NCBI RefSeq assembly: GCF_023897065.1
Contig: NZ_JAMHIV010000013.1
Coordinates: 1 to 64,000 of the forward strand
Direction: 5' to 3'
Source: Crossiella sp. SN42
GTDB lineage: Bacteria > Actinomycetota > Actinomycetes > Mycobacteriales > Pseudonocardiaceae
DNA: 64,000 nt
Made by a program: the position numbers and the translations under genes. Below, one piece after another: positions 7,958 through 18,828 of the stretch. Below the pieces are notes generated by a model. It did not search any database. It was not told where the DNA came from and saw only the letters and a program-made list of their open reading frames with translations. How positions within the stretch are numbered: the stretch's first letter is position 1; each line of letters starts with the position of its first letter.

Positions 7958-9567
7958 AGCGCGTCCAGCTCGGCCGCGTACCGGTCCGCCACCACCGCGC
8001 GGCGCAGCTTCAGCGTCGGCGTCAGCTCGCCGGTCTCCACGCTGAAGTCGTTGCCCAGCAAGGCGAACCGGCGGATCCGCTCCGGCGGCGCATAGTTGGC
8101 GTTGGCCTGCTCGACCACCTGCTCGATCACCGCGCGCACCTTGGGGTGGGCCGCCAGCTCGGCGGGCTCGCCGGTGAGGTCCAGCTCGCGGGCCAGGTGC
8201 GGTAGCTCCTCCGGGTCCAGGGTGATCAGCGCGACCGGGTAGGGGCGGCGGTCGCCGTGCATGACCGCCTGGGAGATCCAGCGGCAGCCGCGCAGGTCGT
8301 TCTCCAGGTTCGCCGGCGTGAGGTTCTTGCCGCCCGCGGTGATGATGATGTCCTTCTTGCGCCCGGTGATCCGCAGGAACCCGTCCTCGTCCAGCGCGCC
8401 GAGGTCGCCGGTGTGCAGCCAGCCGTCGACCACGGTCTCCGCGGTGGCGGCCGGGTTGTTGTGGTAGCCGGGGAAGACGTTCTCGCCGCGGGCCAGCACC
8501 TCGCCGTCCTCGGCGATGCGCACCTCGATGCCGGGGAACGGCCGGCCCACGGTGCCGAACTTCCACGCCCCGGGGTGGTTGCCGCTGATCAGCGCGGTGG
8601 ACTCGGTCATCCCGTACGCCTCGTACACCGGGATCCCGCAGTCGGCGAAGAACTCCAGCACCGCGGGCGCGATCGGCGCGGCCCCGGAGAGCCCCTCGCG
8701 CAGCCGCCCGCCGAGGGCCGCGCGCACCATCTCCGGCACCTGCTCCGGCGGCAGGCCGAGACCTTGCACGGTGCTGTGCACCTTCTCGAACAGCCTGGGC
8801 ACCGAAGGCAGGATGGTCGGACGCAGCGCGGCCAGGTCGGGCAGCAGCTGCCGGATGTCGCCGCGGAAGAAGCCCAGTGTCGCGCCATGGCTCAGGGTCA
8901 GGAACTGCACGATGCGGGCGAACAGGTGCGCCTGCGGCAGGTACAGGAACATCACGTCCCCGGGCCCGACCCGCACCAGGGGGCCGATCGCGGTCAGCGA
9001 GGCCCGCCAGTTCCGCTCGGTGAGTAGGCAGCCCTTGGGCGGGCCGGTGGTGCCGGAGGTGTAGATGATCGTGTTCAGCTCGGGCTCGGCCGGGGCCGCG
9101 CGCACCCCTCGCGCGCGCAGCTCCGCCAGCGACACCGCGCCCGGCGTCTCGGTGAAGGCGACGATGTGCTGGAGCAGCGGGAGTTCCGGGCGGAGCGCGG
9201 CCACCCGGTCCACCTGCTCCGCGCTGCCGCAGAGCACCAGCTTCGCGCCGGAGTCGCCCAGCACCCAGGCGCATTCCGGCGCGGAGTTGGTCGGGTACAC
9301 CGGCACCAGCACCGCGCCGACGCTGGCGATGGCCAGGTCGGCCACTGTCCATTCAGGACATGTCTCGGCCAGCACCGCGACCCGGTCGCCGGGCCCGATG
9401 CCGATACTGGTCAAGCCGTCCGCCGTGGCGCGGACCGCTCCCGCGAGCTCCGCGTAGGACATCTCCTGCCAGTCACCGTCCCGGTGGAACCGCAGGGCGG
9501 GCGCGTCGCCGTAGGTCGCGCCGGCCCAGACGGCCAGCTCGGCGATCGCGGGATAGGTCCGCGTCAC
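7942..9567 (-). CDS. AMP-forming long-chain fatty-acyl-CoA ligase
   Basis: 541 aa. ANL-superfamily motifs are present: the P-loop-like YTSGTTGPPKG near residue 170, YGMTESTA, the TGDLG hinge-region Asp and GRKKDIIITAGGKN. These resemble the FadD15/long-chain acyl-CoA synthetase group, which makes acyl-CoA from free fatty acid, ATP and CoA. The start is GTG at 9567 with AAGGGAG upstream. It begins 12 bp after the end of the secreted lipase gene on the same strand, so fatty acids released outside the cell could be activated by its operon partner. Confidence 0.9.
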   Translation of the reverse strand: MTRTYPAIAELAVWAGATYGDAPALRFHRDGDWQEMSYAELAGAVRATADGLTSIGIGPGDRVAVLAETCPEWTVADLAIASVGAVLVPVYPTNSAPECAWVLGDSGAKLVLCGSAEQVDRVAALRPELPLLQHIVAFTETPGAVSLAELRARGVRAAPAEPELNTIIYTSGTTGPPKGCLLTERNWRASLTAIGPLVRVGPGDVMFLYLPQAHLFARIVQFLTLSHGATLGFFRGDIRQLLPDLAALRPTILPSVPRLFEKVHSTVQGLGLPPEQVPEMVRAALGGRLREGLSGAAPIAPAVLEFFADCGIPVYEAYGMTESTALISGNHPGAWKFGTVGRPFPGIEVRIAEDGEVLARGENVFPGYHNNPAATAETVVDGWLHTGDLGALDEDGFLRITGRKKDIIITAGGKNLTPANLENDLRGCRWISQAVMHGDRRPYPVALITLDPEELPHLARELDLTGEPAELAAHPKVRAVIEQVVEQANANYAPPERIRRFALLGNDFSVETGELTPTLKLRRAVVADRYAAELDALYRET

Positions 9568-9579
9568 GTCGGTCTCCCT

Positions 9580-10803
9580 TCAGCAGTTGCTCGGCGCGGG
9601 CCGGTTGGCGAACCGGTCGGCCAGCCAGGACACCGCGCCGGGCGCACCGGTCACGGCCAGGCTGATGTGCTCGCTGAGCAGGCTTTCCCGCAGCTGCACC
9701 CGCACGCCGCGGGAACACCAGCCGCGCACCAGCTGCTTGGCGTCGTTGATCGGCATGAACTCGTCGTTCACCGACTGGTAGACGTAGGCCGGGACCGCCG
9801 GGGTGCCGGTGCCCAACCTGTTGCGCTCCAACACCTTCTGGAACTGAGGCAGCTGGATCGGGTCGGGCACCTCGGTGAACTCGCTGATCCGGTGGAAGGC
9901 GTACGGCGGGGTCCACTGCGCGTGGCACATGTTCCGGACCTCGGCGAAAGCCTTGCGCCCCTTGGCGTTGAGCACCGACTCCAGCTTCATCTCCGGGTGC
10001 GAGTGGTCCAGCCCGATCGCCGCGGCCAGGAAGAAGCCGAAGAACGGGCCGCCGTCGATCTTGTACCCGACGTTGCCGATGTCCCTGGGCACTCCGCCGG
10101 CCGCCGCCCCGCGCACGTTGAGCTCCGGCGCGTACCCCGGTTGCAGCTCGGCCGCCCAGGAGGTGGCCAGGCCGCCTTCGGAGTAGCCCCAGATGCCGAC
10201 CGGTCCCTTCGGATCCAGTCCCGCTTCCGAAAGTCGTTGTGCGGCACGGATTCCGTCCAGCACCGCGTGTCCGGTGGGGCGTCCGGCGGTGTAGGTGTGC
10301 GGGCCGGTGGTCGCCGAGCCCTCGTAGTCGCTGACCACCACCGCCCAGCCCTTGAGCAGGGCCATGGTCATCAGCGCCAGCTCGTACTCGATCCCGGCGC
10401 GGAACCAGAACGAGGGCGCGCAGTTGGAGGACAGGCCGTGGGTGCCGATGTTGTAGGCCACCAACGGTCGTGGCCCGTTCGTCCAGGGCGAGTGCGGCAC
10501 CAGCACGGTGGCCACCACCGCGTTCGGCTGGCCCTGGTTGTCGGTGGAGCGGTGCAGCACCTGCCAGGCGCGGACCGGGAAGGGCAGCACCAGCGCCTTG
10601 GCCGTGATCGGGCGGGAGCGCAGGACGTCACCCGCGGCCACCGGCGGCAAGGGGGCCGGTGGGCGGTAGAAGGGGTCGGCGGAGGGGAGCGGGATTCCCG
10701 CGGTCGCGGCGGTTGCCGGAATGGCGGTGACCGTGGTGGCGAGGGTCAGGACGGTGGTGAACAGGGTGATCAGCAGCGCACGACGACGGGAACTACTGGA
10801 CAT
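9580..10803 (-). CDS. Secreted LIP-family triacylglycerol lipase
   Basis: 407 aa, with a Sec signal peptide (residues 1-32, ending ATAATA). It is an alpha/beta hydrolase of the secretory lipase family: nucleophile elbow GYSEGG, candidate Asp in YQSVNDEFMP and candidate His in LLSEHISL. NCAPSF is typical of the family. It should hydrolyse ester lipids outside the cell. RBS AAAAGGGG precedes the ATG, and a good promoter lies at 10855-10883. It is the first gene of a two-gene operon with the acyl-CoA ligase. Confidence 0.88.
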   Translation of the reverse strand: MSSSSRRRALLITLFTTVLTLATTVTAIPATAATAGIPLPSADPFYRPPAPLPPVAAGDVLRSRPITAKALVLPFPVRAWQVLHRSTDNQGQPNAVVATVLVPHSPWTNGPRPLVAYNIGTHGLSSNCAPSFWFRAGIEYELALMTMALLKGWAVVVSDYEGSATTGPHTYTAGRPTGHAVLDGIRAAQRLSEAGLDPKGPVGIWGYSEGGLATSWAAELQPGYAPELNVRGAAAGGVPRDIGNVGYKIDGGPFFGFFLAAAIGLDHSHPEMKLESVLNAKGRKAFAEVRNMCHAQWTPPYAFHRISEFTEVPDPIQLPQFQKVLERNRLGTGTPAVPAYVYQSVNDEFMPINDAKQLVRGWCSRGVRVQLRESLLSEHISLAVTGAPGAVSWLADRFANRPAPSNC

Positions 10804-10854
10804 GTTCGCCCCTTTTCTCCGGGCGTCTGATAAGGGCTGTTGCCAGATGAACGG

Positions 10855-10883
10855 ACCGTACCTACTGGCGCGTTAACTGACAA
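10855..10883 (-). promoter_or_regulatory. Promoter of the lipase/acyl-CoA ligase operon
   Basis: On the minus strand TTGTCA (10878-10883) and TACGGT (10855-10860) are separated by 17 bp, a good match to housekeeping actinobacterial promoters. The leader to the ATG is about 45 nt. Confidence 0.6.
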
Positions 10884-11146
10884 GGGGCCTGACCGGATGT
10901 GCCGGAAAAGGGGCTTTTAGGCGGTTTTGTGAGGCAGGTCTGCCCAAAAAGCGACGCCGTTGTCGCATTCGATCAACAGGGCGGGCGCAGCGGGGCAGAA
11001 AGCGGGAGGTCGGCCGAGCCGGGCGAGGTGGAAAGTGGACGGTCGGCCGGGCGGTGCGCAAAGCGCGCCGCGTCAGGGTGTGGTGCCGGAATGGCGGCTT
11101 CCGTCGCGGGCGCGCGAAATCGAAATCGTCCCGCGGTCGTGCCCGG
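10884..11146. other. Intergenic gap with no recognised feature
   Basis: Between the lipase promoter and the 3' end of the TetR gene. Short open frames here have no RBS or coding signature. I see no repeat, RNA structure or terminator that I would defend. Confidence 0.5.
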
Positions 11147-11743
11147 TCAGTCCTTGACCAACAGGCTGGTCAGGTGGCGGTGCAGGGTGGCGCGCAGGCG
11201 TTCCGGTGGCATCAGGTCCGGGGCGGTGACCGCGTGCAGCACCATGCCGTCCATCAGCATGTGCAGCCGGTCCACCTCGAGTCGCAGGTCGAGCCCGTCG
11301 GCGAGCAGGTCGTGGGCGGCGAGGTCGTCCAGCAGCCTGCGGCAGGTGCGGGACAGGTGCTCGTGACCGCCCCGGTTGATCCGGCGGGCCTCGTCGTCGA
11401 CCAGGGTGCGGGACAGGAACGCCACCCAGACCTCGGCCACCGCGCGCATCTCGGCGTCCATCGGCAGCATGCGTTCCAGGGTCTCCTGCGCGGCGTCCCT
11501 GGGGTCCGGTGGCAGGGTGCGGCGGGTGGGGGCGCGGCGGAGCACCTCGGAGATCATCCGCATGGCGAAGGAGACCAGCTCGGCCTGGGTGGTGAAGTAG
11601 TACTGCACCGAGCTCGGCGACCAGCCGGCCTCGCGGGCCACGCTGCGCACCGAGGCGCCGTCGATGCCGTGCTGCCGGATCACCTGCCACAGCGCGCGGC
11701 CCAGTTCGCGGCGCCGCTGTTCGTGATCGACGACCTTGGGCAC
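11147..11743 (-). CDS. TetR-family regulator (BetI-like C-terminus)
   Basis: 198 aa from the GTG at 11743, with AGGAGGGG 7 nt upstream. The HTH includes IDGASVRSVAREAGWSPSSV and the recognition-helix end QYYFTTQAELVSFAM. The C-terminal domain resembles the TetR_C_6/BetI group. The upstream region (11766-11810) has repeated ACCAGTG blocks around CCGGTACC, a plausible autoregulatory operator. Target and ligand are unknown; the nearest divergent gene is the GH43 arabinofuranosidase. Confidence 0.87.
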   Translation of the reverse strand: MPKVVDHEQRRRELGRALWQVIRQHGIDGASVRSVAREAGWSPSSVQYYFTTQAELVSFAMRMISEVLRRAPTRRTLPPDPRDAAQETLERMLPMDAEMRAVAEVWVAFLSRTLVDDEARRINRGGHEHLSRTCRRLLDDLAAHDLLADGLDLRLEVDRLHMLMDGMVLHAVTAPDLMPPERLRATLHRHLTSLLVKD

Positions 11744-12001
11744 CGGCTGACCCCTCCTGTTGGTTACCGAACGAATACACCAGTGTCCGGTACCAGTGCG
11801 AGTGTACTGAATAAACTGTATGCCGAAACTGCCGGTCGGGCGCGTTGGCCGTGATCGAGAAGTTGCCGTGGCGTGGCAAGGCGAACCGGCCCCGATCGCT
11901 TACCGTGGACGCCAGAGCCACCGGATGGCCGCTACAGCCCCGCCGTCTGGCTACCTACCATGGTCCGACAGGCGGCACGCCCGACCAAAGGGGGGTTGGC
12001 G

Positions 12002-13489
12002 ATGCGCACTCCACGTTCGCGCTTGATCGCGGCACTGGGAACCATCCTGCTGGCCCTCGGCCTCGCGCCGCTGCCCTCGGCGGGCGCGCAGGCGGACCAG
12101 GCCCCGACCCACGTGTCGTTGCGGGCCTTCAACATCCCGAACGGCTACATCCGGCACGCGCACTACCTGGGCCGGGTGGACGACATCTACCCGAACAGCC
12201 CGGAGTGGGCGCGCGCGGATGCCACCTGGACCGTGGTGCCCGGACTGGCCGGTGACTGCGTGTCCCTGGAGTCGCGCAACTACAAGCGGCACTACCTGCG
12301 GCACCAGAACGGCCGGGCCAAGCTGGCCGCCTTCGAGGACAACCGGGGTTTCCGCGAGGACGCCACCTTCTGCCAGGTGCCGGGGCTGGCCAGTAGCGGC
12401 GCGATCTCGCTGCGCGCCTTCCAGTTCGGCAACGCCTACCTGCGGCACGCCTTCGGCGAGCTGTACCTGGCCGACAACGACGGCAGCGCGCTGTTCAAGG
12501 CGGACGCGACCTTCGAGCGCGGCTCGCCACTGATCTCCGGCGTCTTCTACAACCCGCTGCTGGAGCCCGGCGCCGACCCGGCCATGGTGCGGCACAACGG
12601 GACCTACTACCTGTTGCAGGGCGACCAGTACAACAACCACGACCTGGTGATCCGCAAGTCCGCCTCGGTGGAGGGCCTGCGGGACGCGCCGCCGACCACG
12701 CTGTGGCGGCACCCGCCGTGCCCCGGCGCGGCCTGCACCGAGGTGTGGGCGCCGGAGCTGCAGCGGATCCGCGACCAGTGGTGGATCTTCTTCACCGGCG
12801 CCTCCGACGTCGGCAACGGCCGCAGCCACCGGATGTTCGCGCTGCGCGGGCGCACCGACGATCCTTCGGGTCCGTACGACTACCTGGGTGAGCAGCCGCT
12901 GCCGGACGGGCAGTGGGCCATCGACGGCGCGTGGTTCGAGAAGGACGGTCAGGGCTACTACACCTGGTCCGGCTGGGACCGCGACTACGGCAACGCCAAC
13001 GAGGTCCAGCACATCTACGTGGCCAAGATGCACGATCCGATGACCCCGGCCGGGCCGCGGGTCAAGATCGCCTCGCCGACGCAGGGCTGGGAGACCAAGC
13101 CCAACCACGCCAACGTGCTGCTCAACGAAGGCCCGCAACCGATCTTCGGCCCGCGCGGCCAGCTGTTCATGTCCTTCTCCGCCAACGCCAGCTGGACCGA
13201 CGACTACTGCCTTGGCCTGCTCACCCTCAACGGCGACCCGGTGGAGCCGAGCGCCTGGTCCAAGTCCGGCGGCTGCGTCTTCGCCGGCCAGGACACCTCG
13301 ATCGCCCCTGGGCACAACGGGTTCCTCGAGGTGAACGGGAGCTGGTGGCTGACCTACCACGCCAGGCTCCAGGCGGGCACCGGGTGGCCGGGCCGCAGCA
13401 TCTGGTTGCAGCCGCTGTCGTTCAACTCCGCGGGCCAGCCGGTCTTCGGCACCGCGGCCGGCGCGCACGACCCGGTGCCCCTGCCGTGA
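12002..13489 (+). CDS. Secreted AbfB-GH43 alpha-L-arabinofuranosidase
   Basis: 495 aa. The ATG at 12002 follows AAAGGGGGG and opens a signal peptide (about residues 1-32, ending SAGAQA). Residues 38-175 contain three copies of the AbfB/CBM42 trefoil unit, each with a YIRHA/YLRH motif. A five-bladed GH43 catalytic domain follows: likely base Asp in GADPAMVRHNG, pKa-modulating Asp in WAIDGAWFE and likely acid Glu in LLNEGPQP. AbfB domains bind arabinofuranose side chains, so the protein probably removes arabinose from arabinoxylan or arabinan. An upstream frame from 11873 lacks RBS support. The end overlaps the next gene by GTGA. Confidence 0.88.
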   Translation: MRTPRSRLIAALGTILLALGLAPLPSAGAQADQAPTHVSLRAFNIPNGYIRHAHYLGRVDDIYPNSPEWARADATWTVVPGLAGDCVSLESRNYKRHYLRHQNGRAKLAAFEDNRGFREDATFCQVPGLASSGAISLRAFQFGNAYLRHAFGELYLADNDGSALFKADATFERGSPLISGVFYNPLLEPGADPAMVRHNGTYYLLQGDQYNNHDLVIRKSASVEGLRDAPPTTLWRHPPCPGAACTEVWAPELQRIRDQWWIFFTGASDVGNGRSHRMFALRGRTDDPSGPYDYLGEQPLPDGQWAIDGAWFEKDGQGYYTWSGWDRDYGNANEVQHIYVAKMHDPMTPAGPRVKIASPTQGWETKPNHANVLLNEGPQPIFGPRGQLFMSFSANASWTDDYCLGLLTLNGDPVEPSAWSKSGGCVFAGQDTSIAPGHNGFLEVNGSWWLTYHARLQAGTGWPGRSIWLQPLSFNSAGQPVFGTAAGAHDPVPLP

Positions 13490-14528
13490 CCGTGCTGTTC
13501 GACGCGGACGTCTCCGTGCACTACGGGCAGCTGTACCTGGTGAACCGGGACAGCCCCGACGGCCTGGACCTGGGCGAGCACTTCCGCGGCCAGGCCAACG
13601 GGCTGTGCGGGGCGGCGGCGCCGGAGTCGCTGTTCCTGATCACCGACCGGCACACCGGGACGGTGGCGCTGCGGATCGAGCTGCACGAGCGGGAGCCGCC
13701 GGTGGCCGCGGACTGGGCCGAGGTGGTCGAGGTCTCGGGCACGCTGACCGGCGAGCAGCCGGGGCTCAGCGAGTGGGGCGGGCGCTGGTACCCGCTGGCG
13801 CTGCCGCCGGGGGAGTACCGGGTGCGCTACTGCGGCGGCGAGGACCGGTACCTGCTCCAGTTCTGGCCGGGCGCCCCGGCCCCGGACGCGGTGCTCAGGG
13901 TGACCAAAGGCGCCTACTGGCACGAGTTCGCCCGCTCGTTGCCGCCGCCGCCCACGCCGGAGAGGTGGCCGCCGAGGAACTGCGGCGGACCGCCGAGGAG
14001 CGGGTCGCCGCTGCCCTGCGCGCACGCCGGGAGGAGCAGCGGCGGTGGGGCGGGGAGCCGCCCAGTGCCGCGCTGCTCGGGATGAAGGGCAACGCGCGCA
14101 AGGTGGTCCGCGAGCACCGGGCGGTGGCCGAGGCGATCGCGGCGGATCCGGCGGGGCAGCGCGCGCTGGCGGTGCGGCTGGCGCACCAGGCCTGCGCGGC
14201 CGCCGGGCTGGCCGAGATCGAGTGGATCGCCTCGGCGCTGGCGGCCCTGGCTCAGGGCGCGGAGCCGTTCCAGGACTGGCGGGCGGCCGGGCAACGCCTG
14301 CTCGCCGACCCGGCGGTGCCCACCACCGTGGTCCCCGGCGGGGAGACGCCCACCAGGCAGCAGACCGCCGCCTTCGCCGCCCTGCGTACCGCGGCCCTGC
14401 CCGACCCGCTGACCGCGGCCCTGGAGACCCTCGCCGCCACCCTCGGCACCCTCGGCCCCGATGAGTGCGCGGACCTGCTCGCCGAGCTCCGCCGAACCCC
14501 CTCCCAGGCCCCGCGTCAAGCCCGTTAG
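13486..14528 (+). pseudogene. Uncharacterised protein with an apparent -1 frameshift near 13941
   Basis: A GTG at 13486 overlaps the GH43 stop (GTGA), and about 152 codons of convincing protein follow (VLFDADVSVHYGQLYLVNR through GAYWHEFARSL). After about 13941 that frame turns into Pro/Arg-rich noncoding-type sequence, whereas the -1 frame becomes strongly coding (AGEVAAEELRRTAEERVAAA, then helical sequence to 14528). Joining the frames at GTTGCCGCC gives one protein of about 347 aa. No family is recognised. Alternatives are a lost base in the sequence, a real disruption, or two genes, the second from the ATG at 14083. Confidence 0.55.
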
Positions 14529-14613
14529 CCGGGATTTCACCTGACGGGGTCAAGCCTCCGACCTGCGGCGACGTGACCGGCAGCCCAGCCGAAGCGGCCG
14601 GGGCGGCGTGGCC

Positions 14614-14625
14614 TATGTTCTGCCC
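14614..14625 (+). promoter_or_regulatory. -10 box for a probable leaderless transcript
   Basis: TATGTT (14614-14619) ends 6 nt before the ATG at 14626, and no Shine-Dalgarno sequence is present. This fits a leaderless mRNA. Confidence 0.4.
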
Positions 14626-14928
14626 ATGAGCACCGAGACCGCGCCGCGGTACATCCGGCTGAACGTTGAGCTGATCGTGGAGCTCACCGACGAGGGTGAG
14701 CTGAAGGCGGCTGCGCTGGAGCAGCTGAAGGCCGACACCGAGGTGTCGGAGGAGGCCAGGGCGGAGGCCATCGCCGCGCTGGAGTCCGACCCGGCGGACG
14801 CCCTGTCGTACTTCATCGACCCCTTCGCCGTGGTCAACGAGGCCCCGGGCATCGAGCTGGTCGAGGTCGGCTGGGACGGCGAGGTCGCCGAGTACGACCC
14901 CGAGGCCGAAGAGGACGAAGAGGCCTGA
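14626..14928 (+). CDS. Small acidic protein of unknown function
   Basis: 100 aa, strongly acidic, ending in an Asp/Glu-rich tail (YDPEAEEDEEA). The ATG at 14626 is chosen over the GTG at 14608 because TATGTT lies 6 nt before it and no RBS is visible for either. There is no signal peptide, membrane segment or known motif. It sits upstream of the EI24 membrane-protein gene, which has its own promoter-like sequence. Confidence 0.65.
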   Translation: MSTETAPRYIRLNVELIVELTDEGELKAAALEQLKADTEVSEEARAEAIAALESDPADALSYFIDPFAVVNEAPGIELVEVGWDGEVAEYDPEAEEDEEA

Positions 14929-14938
14929 CTCGCGCCCT

Positions 14939-14985
14939 GGCTGGATGTGGCGACCCCTACGATGACCGGTATGTCACATCCAGCC
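14939..14985 (+). promoter_or_regulatory. Inverted repeat spanning the promoter and start of the EI24-like gene
   Basis: GGCTGGATGTG (14939-14949) and CACATCCAGCC (14975-14985) form a perfect 11-bp inverted repeat with a 25-nt centre. The centre holds the -10-like TACGAT (14958-14963), and the ATG (14971) lies 7 nt after it. If the transcript is leaderless the left arm is not transcribed, so the repeat is more likely a DNA operator than an RNA hairpin. Confidence 0.55.
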
Positions 14986-15755
14986 CAGGTTGCCACCACC
15001 GGCGCCCGCGGCATCCTCACCGGCCTCGGCTTCTTCGGCCGCGGCGTGGGTATCGCCTTCCGCAACCCGAAGCTGCTGCTCCTGGGCGCCATCCCGGCGG
15101 TGCTGACCACGGCGCTGATGCTCGGCGGCCTGATCACCCTCGGCTACTGGGCCGGTGACCTGGCCACCTGGTTCACCCCGTTCGCGGACAACTGGTCGGA
15201 ATGGCTGCGCAAGGCCACCAGGTTCGTCGCCGGGCTGGCCGTGGTGCTGGGCGCGATCGCGGTCAGCGTGGTCGCCTTCACCGCGATCACCCTGGTCGTC
15301 GGCGGCCCGTTCTACGAGCACATCTCCGAGACCGTCGAGGACAGCCTCGGCGGCGTCCCGGACGCGGAGAAGGCCTCCTTCGGCCGCATGCTGTTCCTGG
15401 GCATCCGCGACTCGATCCTGCTGGTCGCGGTGGCCGTGCTGCTGAACCTGCCGCTGCTGTTCGCCGGGTTCATCCCGGTGGTGGGCCAGACCGTCATCCC
15501 GGTCATCGTGGCTTGTGTGGGCGGCTGGATCCTGGCGCTGGAGCTGTCCGCGGTGCCGTTCACCCGCCGCGGCCTGACCCTCAAGCAGCGCCACCGCATC
15601 CTGCGCCGGCACCGGGGCATGGTGCTGGGGCTGGGCGTGCCGGCCTACCTGCTGTGCGCGATCCCGTTCGTGTCCATCCTGGCCATGCCGATCGCGTTCA
15701 TCAGCGCCACCCTGCTGGCCCGCGAGGCGCTGTCCCGCCGCCAGGACTCGGGACA

Positions 15756-15759
<4 letters not shown>
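14971..15759 (+). CDS. EI24/CysZ-like integral membrane protein
   Basis: 262 aa with about five hydrophobic segments, including LLLLGAIPAVLTTALMLGG, FVAGLAVVLGAIAVSVVAF and VPAYLLCAIPFVSILAMP. The layout, with a short amphipathic N-terminus (GRGVGIAFRNPKL) and the GPFYEHISETVE loop, matches EI24-domain proteins related to the sulfate transporter CysZ. The transported substrate is not established for actinobacterial members. The ATG at 14971 is favoured by a -10-like TACGAT 7 nt upstream. It converges on the mutase gene; the two stop codons share the palindrome CTAG. Confidence 0.78.
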
Positions 15760-17282
<1,523 letters not shown>

Positions 17283-17285
17283 GGC

Positions 17286-18827
17286 TCAGCCCTCCCGCTC
17301 GGTGAGCGTGCGCCGCAGCACCTGTTTGGCGATCTTCCCGGTGGAGTTCAGCGGGAAGCTGGTGACGCGGTGCAGCTCCTTGGGTTTCTTGTAGGCGGCC
17401 AGCCGGTCCCGGCAGTGCGCCAGCAGCGCGGCCTCGTCCACTGACGCTCCACTGTGGACGGTGTAGGCGGCGACCACGCGCTGCCCCCAGTCCGGATCGG
17501 CCATGCCGACCACCGCGACCTCGTGCACGCCGGGCACTTCGGCCAGCACGTCCTCCACCTCGCGCGGGTAGATGTTGTACCCACCGGAGATGATCATGTC
17601 GCCCTTGCGGTCCACCAGCCACAGCCGTTCGGTCTCATCCAGCCGCCCGAGGTCGCCGGTGTGCAGCCAGCCCTCCCGGACGCTCTTGCCGAGGTCGGTG
17701 CGCCGCCCGGACTGCCAGTACCCGCGCATCACGTGCTCGCCCCTGGTGACCACCTCGCCGATCTCGCCCGGTGGCAGGTCGCGCCCGTCCTCGTCGACCA
17801 CCCGCACCTCCACCCCGAACGCGGGCCGCCCGGCCGAGGTCAGCAGGTCCGGCTGCCTGCCGAGGCCGGCGGCGTGGTCGGCGGCGTCGAGCACGGTGAC
17901 CGGCGGGATGGCCTCCACCAGGCCGTAGTACTGCACCAGGTTCGGCGTGATCCGGTCGTGCGCCTGCCGGATCTGCTCCGGCGGCATCGGCGCACCGGCG
18001 TAGCCGAGCATCTTCAGGCCGCGCATGGTCTTCCGGTCGCACTCGGGCAGGGCGAGCAGGCGGGCGATCATCGTGGGCACCAGCGCGGTGTGCGTGACCC
18101 CGCGCCGGGACACCGCCTCCAGCACCGCGGCCGGGTCCCACTGCGGCAGGATCAGCTGCGCCGCGCCGGAGACCAGGAAGGGCAGCACGAACAGGCCGCT
18201 GGTGTGCGTGATCGGCCCGGCGTGCAGGTAGGTGTCCGCGCCGCCGGGGATCTCGCCGAGCACGTCCGCGGTCATGTTCACCACGCTGGCCAGCCGGTTC
18301 CGGTGCGTGCGCTGCGCGCCCTTGGGCCGACCGGTGGTTCCCGAGGAATAGTTCAACGACACCAAGGCATCCGCGTCGGCCACGGTGGACGGCCAGCTCC
18401 CGGACGCTCCGGCGATCAGCTTCTCGTAGCCCAGTCCCGGCCCGTCGCCGATCACCACCACCCGCCCGGCCAGCCCGTCCCGCAGCGCCTCGGTGGACTC
18501 GGCGAAGCGGGCGTCGTAGATCAGCGCGGCGGCCCCGCAGTCCTCGGCGATGTGCTCCCAGTCCCTGGGGTGCAGCCGGTAGTTCAGCGCCACCCGCACC
18601 AGCCCGGCGGCGGCCAGCGCCAGATCCGTTTCCACGTAGGTGTTCTGGTTGGTCTGGAGGTCCAGCACCCGGTCACCCGCGGACAGGCCGAGTCCGCGCA
18701 ACCCGTTGGCCAGCCGCGCCACCCGGTCCCCGAGCTGGGCGAAGCTCTGCCGCCCCTGCGGCCCGTCCAGCGCCGTCCGCGCGCCGAACCGCCGCGCGGC
18801 CCTGGCCACCACCCGTCCGACATCCAC
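17286..18827 (-). CDS. AMP-forming acyl-CoA synthetase
   Basis: 513 aa. ANL motifs are SLNYSSGTTGRPKGAQ (P-loop), QYYGLVEA, HTGDLGRLDE, the hinge-type KGDMIISGGYNIYP, and the catalytic Lys in LNSTGKIAKQVL near the end. It activates a carboxylic acid as its CoA thioester. The GTG at 18827 is chosen because it lies 1 nt after the upstream stop with GGAG before it; the upstream in-frame extension is antisense to the NDP-forming ligase. In this operon it could activate an acyclic acid for the adjacent mutase. Substrate not determinable. Confidence 0.87.
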   Translation of the reverse strand: MDVGRVVARAARRFGARTALDGPQGRQSFAQLGDRVARLANGLRGLGLSAGDRVLDLQTNQNTYVETDLALAAAGLVRVALNYRLHPRDWEHIAEDCGAAALIYDARFAESTEALRDGLAGRVVVIGDGPGLGYEKLIAGASGSWPSTVADADALVSLNYSSGTTGRPKGAQRTHRNRLASVVNMTADVLGEIPGGADTYLHAGPITHTSGLFVLPFLVSGAAQLILPQWDPAAVLEAVSRRGVTHTALVPTMIARLLALPECDRKTMRGLKMLGYAGAPMPPEQIRQAHDRITPNLVQYYGLVEAIPPVTVLDAADHAAGLGRQPDLLTSAGRPAFGVEVRVVDEDGRDLPPGEIGEVVTRGEHVMRGYWQSGRRTDLGKSVREGWLHTGDLGRLDETERLWLVDRKGDMIISGGYNIYPREVEDVLAEVPGVHEVAVVGMADPDWGQRVVAAYTVHSGASVDEAALLAHCRDRLAAYKKPKELHRVTSFPLNSTGKIAKQVLRRTLTEREG

Positions 18828-18828
18828 C

